From positions 1-11,202 of the forward strand of contig CALKXX010000192.1 of the NCBI GenBank assembly GCA_938003725.1: a DNA stretch of 11,202 nucleotides, in the 5' to 3' direction. Below, piece after piece: positions 6,265 through 11,202 of this stretch. The position numbers were made by a program, and so were the translations under genes. The notes below the pieces were generated by a model. That model was not told the DNA's origin. It worked only from the letters and a program-made list of their open reading frames with translations, and made no database searches. The stretch is from an uncultured Sphingomonadaceae bacterium (GTDB taxonomy: Bacteria > Pseudomonadota > Alphaproteobacteria > Sphingomonadales > Sphingomonadaceae). How positions within the stretch are numbered: the first letter of the stretch is position 1; every line of letters begins with the position of its first letter.

Positions 6265-8934
6265 ATGGCGACGCAGACTCAGCAAAAATCGGCAAAGAAA
6301 AAGAACGCGGCCGAAACAGTCGCGCCAAAAGTCACGCCAATGATGGAGCAATATTTTGCCTTGAAGGAAAAGGCCGGGGATTGCCTGCTTTTCTATCGCA
6401 TGGGTGATTTTTTCGAACTTTTCTATGAAGATGCAAAGCTGGCCTCGGCTGCGCTGGATATTGCGCTTACCTCGCGCGGGAAAAAGGCGGGAGAAGCAAT
6501 CCCGATGTGCGGCGTCCCGGCCCACAGCGCAGAAAGCTATCTGGCAAAATTGATCCGCGCGGGTTTCAAGGTTGCGATCGCAGAGCAAACAGAGACACCG
6601 GAAGAAGCGAAGGCGCGGGGCGGCTATAAAGCATTGGTGGCCAGAGACATTATCCGATTTGTCACGGCTGGTACACTAACCGAAGACACGCTGCTCGAAG
6701 CGCGCGCCGACAACATGCTGGTTGCCGTGTCAGAGGTTCAGGGGCAGATTGGCCTGGCCTCGGCTGATATTTCCACGGGCGGGTTTGAACTTACAACCGT
6801 TGCACCGGAAGAATTATCGGCGGAGCTCGCTCGAATCGGACCTTCGGAAGTCATCTGTCCGCCAGCGCTGTTTCAACAAATAGAGGGTCGCCATAAGGGC
6901 ATTACGACCGAGTGGAATCGCAAGGATTTCGACAGTAGCAAAGCTGAAACACGTCTTAAAAATTTGTTTGGCACTGATGGCCAATATGGATTGGGTCAGT
7001 TTTCACGGGCCGAGATTGCGACGGCGGGCGGCCTTGTTTCCTACGTCAACCATGTGTCGCAGGGAGAGACCCCCTATCTTCATAGTCCGGTTCAGCGCAA
7101 AACGCCCGACTTCCTGATGATTGACGGTCCGACGCGGGCGAGCCTGGAGATCGAGCGAACATTGGCTGGCGAACGTGAGGGAAGCCTGCTCGCTTGTATC
7201 GATCGTACGGTGACTGCAGCCGGCGCGCGGATGTTAACTCGTGATATTGCCGCACCGCTGCACGATCTCGATAAAATTCATTTGCGTCAGGGATTGGTAC
7301 AATGGTTCCATGATGAGCCGGGCATCCGCAGTGATGTTCGTGATGCTCTAAAGGCACTACCGGATATCGGGCGCGCATTGGGCCGGGTTTCGGCGGGACG
7401 GGGCAGTCCGCGCGACATCGGACAAATCCGTGATGGGCTTGCCGGTGCGCGGCTATTGCGCGAACGACTTGCTCTGGCGTTGGCGCTGCCCGAACTGGCG
7501 CAACAGGTTTTGCCCGCGCTGGATGGTCATGCCGCGATGGTTGATTTGCTGGAGCGCGCCCTGGTGGAAGCGCCCCCGACTGAAATATCCGGCGGCGGCT
7601 ATATCGCACCGGGATTTGATCCAGCTTTAGACGAATTGCGTAGTGCCGGGTCTGATGGACGCAAGGCTATTGCAACCCTTGAGGCGCGATATCGCGAGTC
7701 CACCGGTATCAATACGCTCAAGATCAAACATAACGCGGTGCTGGGATATTTCGTCGAAGTACCGGCACGCCACGGCGATACATTAATGACGGAGGATAGC
7801 GGATTTGCGCATCGTCAGACATTGGCCGGAGTGGTGCGGTTTAACTCGACCGAACTTCATGAAGAGGCCATGCGCGTTACCCAAGCCGGGGCGCATGCAC
7901 TGGCAGCAGAAGCAGCGCATTTTGAGGATTTGATCGAGCAGGTGATGGCGCGCAAGGATGCGATTGCGGCAAGCGCGGACGCCCTGGCCCGCATTGATGT
8001 CGCAGCCGCACTGGCCAATCGCGCCGCCGAAGGGCAGTGGTGCCGGCCGGAATTTATGACAGGAAATATGCTCGAAATAATCGGCGGGCGGCATCCGGTT
8101 GTGGAATCGGCATTGGCGAAATCGGGCGATGCGTTTGTCGCCAATGACTGTTCTTTGGCCGATGACGAACGACTATGGCTGGTGTCCGGTCCTAATATGG
8201 GCGGTAAATCAACTTTTCTGCGGCAAAATGCGCTGATCGTTATATTGGCGCAAGCGGGTAGTTTTGTACCGGCAGCCTCGGCAAAACTGAGTCTGGTTGA
8301 CCGCTTGTTCAGCCGTGTCGGCGCTTCTGATAATCTGGCGCAGGGGCAGTCCACGTTTATGGTGGAAATGGTCGAAACTGCTGCCATCCTGAAACAGGCA
8401 ACCGCACATAGTTTTGTAATCCTTGATGAAGTAGGCAGGGGAACATCTACTTATGACGGGCTGGCGCTTGCCTGGGCTGTTGTCGAGGCGGTACATGAAA
8501 CCAATCGCTGCCGCTGTTTGTTCGCCACCCATTATCACGAATTGACACGGCTGGCCGACCGGCTAGATGCGCTCTCCCTCCATCATGTTCGGGCAAGGGA
8601 ATGGAAGGGTGATCTGGTGCTATTGCACGAATTGGCCAAAGGACCGGCGGATCGCAGTTACGGGCTTGCGGTTGCGAAACTGGCCGGGGTTCCGAAACCA
8701 GTTTTAGCGCGCGCCAAGTCTGTATTGGACAAGCTGGAAGCGGGACGAACCGAAACGGGCGGGCTTGCCGCCGGGTTGGGCGATTTGCCGCTATTTGCCG
8801 CTAGTCTCGCAGAAACTGACGATCAAAAAGACGAGTTGCGCGATGCGTTTGCGCAGCTTGATATCGATGCGCTAAGCCCGCGCGATGCATTGGATCAACT
8901 CTATGCGCTCAAGGCGATGCTGGACGAAGAATGA
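6265..8934 (+). CDS. mutS: DNA mismatch repair protein MutS
   Basis: MutS recognises base mismatches and small loops after replication and, on ATP binding, recruits MutL to start repair. The product is 889 residues (E. coli 853). It shows a Lys-rich N-terminal extension (about 1-24), the mismatch-reading F-x-E motif as F49-F-E51 in RMGDFFELF, connector and lever/clamp regions through the middle, and an ABC-type ATPase domain. The ATPase has Walker A GPNMGGKST (642-650), Walker B VILDEVGRGTSTYDG (from about 718, with Asp721-Glu722) and the ATHYHEL motif (about 754-760). DLPLF (840-844) resembles a beta-clamp binding motif, and the last 30 residues look like the C-terminal oligomerisation helices. 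An in-frame TGA at 6241 limits the start to 6265 or the internal ATG at 6340. There is no clear Shine-Dalgarno. In many alphaproteobacteria mutS neighbours glnD and maeB; here glnD lies about 4 kb away. Confidence 0.97.
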   Translation: MATQTQQKSAKKKNAAETVAPKVTPMMEQYFALKEKAGDCLLFYRMGDFFELFYEDAKLASAALDIALTSRGKKAGEAIPMCGVPAHSAESYLAKLIRAGFKVAIAEQTETPEEAKARGGYKALVARDIIRFVTAGTLTEDTLLEARADNMLVAVSEVQGQIGLASADISTGGFELTTVAPEELSAELARIGPSEVICPPALFQQIEGRHKGITTEWNRKDFDSSKAETRLKNLFGTDGQYGLGQFSRAEIATAGGLVSYVNHVSQGETPYLHSPVQRKTPDFLMIDGPTRASLEIERTLAGEREGSLLACIDRTVTAAGARMLTRDIAAPLHDLDKIHLRQGLVQWFHDEPGIRSDVRDALKALPDIGRALGRVSAGRGSPRDIGQIRDGLAGARLLRERLALALALPELAQQVLPALDGHAAMVDLLERALVEAPPTEISGGGYIAPGFDPALDELRSAGSDGRKAIATLEARYRESTGINTLKIKHNAVLGYFVEVPARHGDTLMTEDSGFAHRQTLAGVVRFNSTELHEEAMRVTQAGAHALAAEAAHFEDLIEQVMARKDAIAASADALARIDVAAALANRAAEGQWCRPEFMTGNMLEIIGGRHPVVESALAKSGDAFVANDCSLADDERLWLVSGPNMGGKSTFLRQNALIVILAQAGSFVPAASAKLSLVDRLFSRVGASDNLAQGQSTFMVEMVETAAILKQATAHSFVILDEVGRGTSTYDGLALAWAVVEAVHETNRCRCLFATHYHELTRLADRLDALSLHHVRAREWKGDLVLLHELAKGPADRSYGLAVAKLAGVPKPVLARAKSVLDKLEAGRTETGGLAAGLGDLPLFAASLAETDDQKDELRDAFAQLDIDALSPRDALDQLYALKAMLDEE

Positions 8935-9032
8935 GGCTATTTCCGTTTTCTTGAAGCAATAACCCAATCGCCGTCAGGATCAGCAAGACCGCAAATTCAA
9001 TAGCGACTATTCGGGCACCGATTCCTCCTGAT

Positions 9033-10268
9033 CTAGCCAGCCACCGCGGCCATCATTTGTGCGCACAGTATCGCGCCATAGGTGCCCAGTGCATAACCCA
9101 ATACCGCCAGCAGCACTCCGACGGGCGCAAGAGCTGGATGAAAGGCAGCGGCGACGACCGGGGCCGATGCCGCCCCGCCAACATTGGCTTTGCTGCCCAC
9201 CGCGACAAAGAAAAATGGTGCCTTGATGATCTTGGCGACCGTGATGAGCAGCACCGCATGAAATGCCATCCAGATAAACCCGACAAGGAACAATAGCGGC
9301 TGATCGGCAAGTTGAAATATGTCCATCTTGGTGCCGATGATAGCGACCAGTAGAAAGATAAATACCGTACCTATTTTCGACGCACCGGCACCCTCATAAT
9401 CGCGTGCCCGGGTGAAGCTGAGCCCCAGTCCAAAGGTGGTTGCCGTCACCACGATCCAGAAAAATCCAGCAGCCAATATCGTATCGCCAAAACCTTGGGC
9501 TTCGAAAAATGCAGACATTCCGGTCGCGACCAGGTGAGACAATCCCACCCCGCCAAAAGCAATGGCGGTCAATATGACCAGATCTGCTGCGGAAGACGGT
9601 CTTTCCACAGAGGCCGTATAGTCGGCCATTTTGTTTTTCAATCGGTCAATGGCGCTGGTGTCCGCCCCTAGCCAGGCGTCGATCCGGTCCGACATCCCGG
9701 CTCCATAGAGCAGAAAGGCCATCCAGATATTGGCGACAACAATATCAACAGCAACCATGGCGGCGTACCGTTCCTGATTATAGCCATAGACCTCTAGCAT
9801 CGCGGTCTGATTCGCACCGCCGCCGATCCAGCTGCCAGCCAATGTGGCCAAGCCTCGCCAGACTTCGTTGGCTCCTTCTCCGCCAACGGTTTCCGGGCTG
9901 AACGAACCAACAATCAGCATGGCGATTGGCCCGCCCAATATGATCCCAACGGTTGCCGTGAAGAACATGATAAGCGCTTTTGACCCCAGACCGATAATGC
10001 CCTTCATATCAATGCTCAGCGTCATCAGCACCAGCGCAGCAGGCAGGAAATAATCCTTGGCAACTTGCCACAGGTTTGACTCTTTGGAAGATATCAGACC
10101 GAAGCTATTCATCAGGGAGGGAATGAGATAGGCGAGCAATATGATCGGGATGAAGGTGTAGAATTTATCCCACCGGCCGCCTCTGCTTTTCGTGTAAAAG
10201 ATGACGCCCAATGTCACGACCAGAAGTCCAAAGACGATCGCGTCATTGGTGATAAGCGGTGCATCCAA
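9033..10268 (-). CDS. DUF819 family multi-spanning inner membrane protein
   Basis: A 411-residue, strongly hydrophobic protein that I assign to the DUF819 (YjcL-like) family, which has no well-established function. The fold and composition suggest a secondary transporter; substrate unknown. I judge about 10-12 membrane helices, for example near 9-25, 38-58, 73-86, 97-122, 170-191, 228-250, 265-284, 300-316, 325-346 and 375-405. Two glycine-rich segments, GSWIGGGANQTAM (145-157) in the first half and GSKANVGGAASAPVVA (358-373) in the second, sit in similar contexts and hint at an internal duplication with two unwound helix regions, as in several transporter families. A charged loop (about 194-227) separates the halves. 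The start is TTG, supported by AAGGAG 7 bases upstream. It is divergent from argB and convergent with mutS, with no partner gene that hints at a substrate. Confidence 0.85.
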   Translation of the reverse strand: MDAPLITNDAIVFGLLVVTLGVIFYTKSRGGRWDKFYTFIPIILLAYLIPSLMNSFGLISSKESNLWQVAKDYFLPAALVLMTLSIDMKGIIGLGSKALIMFFTATVGIILGGPIAMLIVGSFSPETVGGEGANEVWRGLATLAGSWIGGGANQTAMLEVYGYNQERYAAMVAVDIVVANIWMAFLLYGAGMSDRIDAWLGADTSAIDRLKNKMADYTASVERPSSAADLVILTAIAFGGVGLSHLVATGMSAFFEAQGFGDTILAAGFFWIVVTATTFGLGLSFTRARDYEGAGASKIGTVFIFLLVAIIGTKMDIFQLADQPLLFLVGFIWMAFHAVLLITVAKIIKAPFFFVAVGSKANVGGAASAPVVAAAFHPALAPVGVLLAVLGYALGTYGAILCAQMMAAVAG

Positions 10269-10275
10269 GATTCAT

Positions 10276-10281
10276 CTCCTT
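10276..10281 (-). promoter_or_regulatory. Ribosome binding site that decides the TTG start of the DUF819 gene
   Basis: AAGGAG on the minus strand lies 7 bases before the TTG at 10268-10266. An ATG nearer to the site (10275-10273) is out of frame and soon meets a stop, so TTG is the only start that fits both the site and the protein. Confidence 0.65.
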
Positions 10282-10293
10282 AACCCGATCATT

Positions 10294-10322
10294 CCTATAG
10301 TGATTGGCGAACAAAGTCATAA
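10294..10322 (-). promoter_or_regulatory. Possible sigma70-type promoter of the DUF819 gene
   Basis: On the minus strand TTATGA (10322-10317) and TATAGG (10299-10294) are 17 bases apart, resembling weak -35 and -10 elements. Transcription would start near 10287 and give a leader of about 20 bases that contains the AAGGAG site. The -35 match is only three of six bases, so this is tentative. Confidence 0.25.
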
Positions 10323-10327
10323 TTATG
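10318..10327. promoter_or_regulatory. Perfect 10-base palindrome between divergent genes, possible operator
   Basis: CATAATTATG is its own reverse complement and sits in the 94-base gap between the divergent DUF819 gene and argB. It overlaps the candidate -35 element of the DUF819 gene and the start of a short leader ORF before argB. AAAG on the left and CTTT on the right extend it imperfectly. A regulator binding site is possible, but a palindrome this short can arise by chance in AT-rich sequence. Confidence 0.2.
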
Positions 10328-10363
10328 TTGCTTTTCCCGGTCAGCTTTAGTCAAACCGCCTGA
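10325..10363 (+). CDS. Putative 12-codon leader ORF coupled to argB
   Basis: ATG at 10325 opens a short frame encoding MLLFPVSFSQTA, ending in TGA at 10361-10363. The last base of that stop is the first base of the argB ATG (TGATG), an arrangement typical of translational coupling. argB itself has no recognisable Shine-Dalgarno, which fits coupling, but this ORF also lacks a good one. The peptide has no arginine, so it is not a classic arginine attenuation leader. It could also be chance or the residual end of a former upstream gene. Confidence 0.25.
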   Translation: MLLFPVSFSQTA

Positions 10364-11202
10364 TGACCAAGGAAACACCCGATCACAGCCCAGACCCGGC
10401 GATGCTGGCCAAGGCAGAGACGTTGACCGAAGCATTGCCGTATCTTCAGCGCTATGCCGGACAGACATTTGTGATAAAATATGGCGGCCATGCGATGGGT
10501 GATCCGGAACTGGCGCGCAATTTTGCCGAGGATATTGTGCTGTTGAAGCAAGTCGGTATCAACCCGGTGGTCGTACATGGCGGTGGGCCGCAAATCGGCA
10601 TAATGCTGGAACGTGTCGGGGTCGAAAGCAAATTCGTAGATGGTCTGCGCGTCACAACCAAGGAAACCGCAGAAATAGCAGAAATGGTGCTTTCCGGCGC
10701 GATTAACAAAGAGCTGGTAAGCTGGATTGGGCGGGCCGGCGGTAGCGCAATCGGTATTTCCGGCAAGGATGGCGGTTTTGTTAAAGCAGCAAAGGTGCGT
10801 AGAACGCAGCGCGACCCGGACAGCAATATCGAACGCATCATTGATCTGGGCTTTGTCGGTGAACCCAAAAAAGTCGACCGTAGCGTCGTCGACAATATCT
10901 CGGCAGCCGGAATGATTCCCGTTATTGCACCGATTGGTATTGATGACGATGGCCATACTTATAATATCAACGCCGACACTATGGCCGGGGCCGTCGCATC
11001 GGCATTGCGCGCGGCGCGGCTGTTTCTGCTGACCGATGTTCCAGGTGTGCTCGATAAGAATGGAGATTTGTTGGCCGATCTCGATCCGGGGAAAATCAGG
11101 GCTTTGTCGGGGGATGGCACCATTTCTGGCGGTATGATTCCAAAGCTGGAAACCTGCGTCAAAGCGGTCGAAGATGGAGTGGATGCAGCGGTTGTGCTGG
11201 AT
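10363..11202 (+). CDS. argB: Acetylglutamate kinase, 3' end cut by window edge
   Basis: ArgB phosphorylates N-acetyl-L-glutamate with ATP, the second step of arginine synthesis in the cytoplasm. The visible 280 residues cover nearly the whole protein; about 20 C-terminal residues are missing compared with the usual 295-305. Visible motifs are the phosphate-binding KYGGHAM (39-45, catalytic Lys39), HGGGPQI (72-78), GLRVTT (94-99), the NINADTMAGAVASAL block (201-215), TDVPGVL (224-230) and GGMIPKLETC (256-265, Lys261). The extra N-terminal segment (about 14-32, LAKAETLTEALPYLQRYAG) resembles the helix that builds the hexamer of arginine-inhibited kinases such as that of Pseudomonas, and is absent from E. 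coli ArgB, so feedback inhibition by arginine is likely. An in-frame TAG at 10348 bounds the start; I see no clear Shine-Dalgarno, but a short ORF ends on the start codon. Confidence 0.96.
   Translation, partial: MTKETPDHSPDPAMLAKAETLTEALPYLQRYAGQTFVIKYGGHAMGDPELARNFAEDIVLLKQVGINPVVVHGGGPQIGIMLERVGVESKFVDGLRVTTKETAEIAEMVLSGAINKELVSWIGRAGGSAIGISGKDGGFVKAAKVRRTQRDPDSNIERIIDLGFVGEPKKVDRSVVDNISAAGMIPVIAPIGIDDDGHTYNINADTMAGAVASALRAARLFLLTDVPGVLDKNGDLLADLDPGKIRALSGDGTISGGMIPKLETCVKAVEDGVDAAVVLD

Noticed and set aside
6240..6407. 55-codon plus-strand frame (ATG at 6240) overlapping the mutS start
   Set aside because: It has no ribosome binding site, its product is charged and low in recognisable features, and it lies almost wholly inside the conserved mutS N-terminal coding region.
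6160..6588. 142-residue minus-strand frame opposite the mutS 5' end
   Set aside because: Antisense shadow of mutS; the Cys/Arg/Phe-rich composition fits no protein family I recognise, and it also overlaps the maeB upstream region.
7046..7609. 187-residue minus-strand frame within mutS
   Set aside because: Pro/Arg/His-rich product typical of the antisense of a GC-biased gene; no ribosome binding site or family features.
8999..9011. Small inverted repeat AATAG-CGA-CTATT in the mutS/DUF819 gap as a terminator
   Set aside because: The five-base AT-rich stem is too weak and has no T-run; I would not call a terminator from it.
10351..10956. 201-residue minus-strand frame opposite argB
   Set aside because: The plus strand here encodes ArgB with all its motifs, and the antisense product is Cys/His-rich with no recognisable domain.
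1..11202. Search for a defence, mobile or otherwise novel gene cluster
   Set aside because: All eight long genes have clear housekeeping or widespread family identities, with similar composition and no integrase, transposase, toxin-antitoxin, repeat array or tRNA junction.

Overview
The window looks like ordinary chromosomal backbone of an alphaproteobacterium, most likely a member of the Sphingomonadales (a Sphingorhabdus, Sphingopyxis or Erythrobacter-like lineage). This rests on the style of the proteins: an alphaproteobacterial GlnD, a cytochrome bc1 assembly chaperone paired with a YceD-family protein, a BamE lipoprotein with a long C-terminal tail, a hybrid malic enzyme and an ArgB with an N-terminal extension. 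Base composition is moderate GC, lower than in many sphingomonads. The genus is inference; the class is fairly secure. Genes are densely packed, no stretch of 300 bases lacks a gene, and I see no tRNA, rRNA, CRISPR array, insertion sequence or phage gene.

Layout from left to right. The 3' three quarters of glnD (PII uridylyltransferase) enters from the left edge on the plus strand. Its stop codon overlaps that of a convergent two-gene minus-strand operon, a CBP3-type ubiquinol-cytochrome c chaperone followed by a DUF177/YceD protein, joined by a 4-base GTGA overlap. A 160-base divergent region separates that operon from bamE (plus strand). Sixteen bases after bamE comes the convergent end of maeB, a malic enzyme with a phosphotransacetylase-like C-terminal domain, probably started from TTG. 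Divergent from maeB is mutS (plus). A 98-base convergent gap follows, then a DUF819 multi-spanning membrane protein on the minus strand, again with a TTG start and a strong Shine-Dalgarno sequence. Finally argB (acetylglutamate kinase) starts on the plus strand and runs off the right edge about 20 codons before its expected end.

The genes do not form one pathway. They cover nitrogen sensing (glnD), respiratory complex III assembly, outer membrane assembly (bamE), anaplerotic carbon flow and NADPH supply (maeB), mismatch repair (mutS), an uncharacterised transporter-like protein, and arginine synthesis (argB). I found no convincing undescribed system. The items most worth a second look are small: a 12-codon leader ORF whose stop overlaps the argB start, a perfect 10-base palindrome between argB and the DUF819 gene, a cryptic hydrophobic reading frame with a strong ribosome binding site downstream of the DUF819 gene, and the compact overlapping gene ends.
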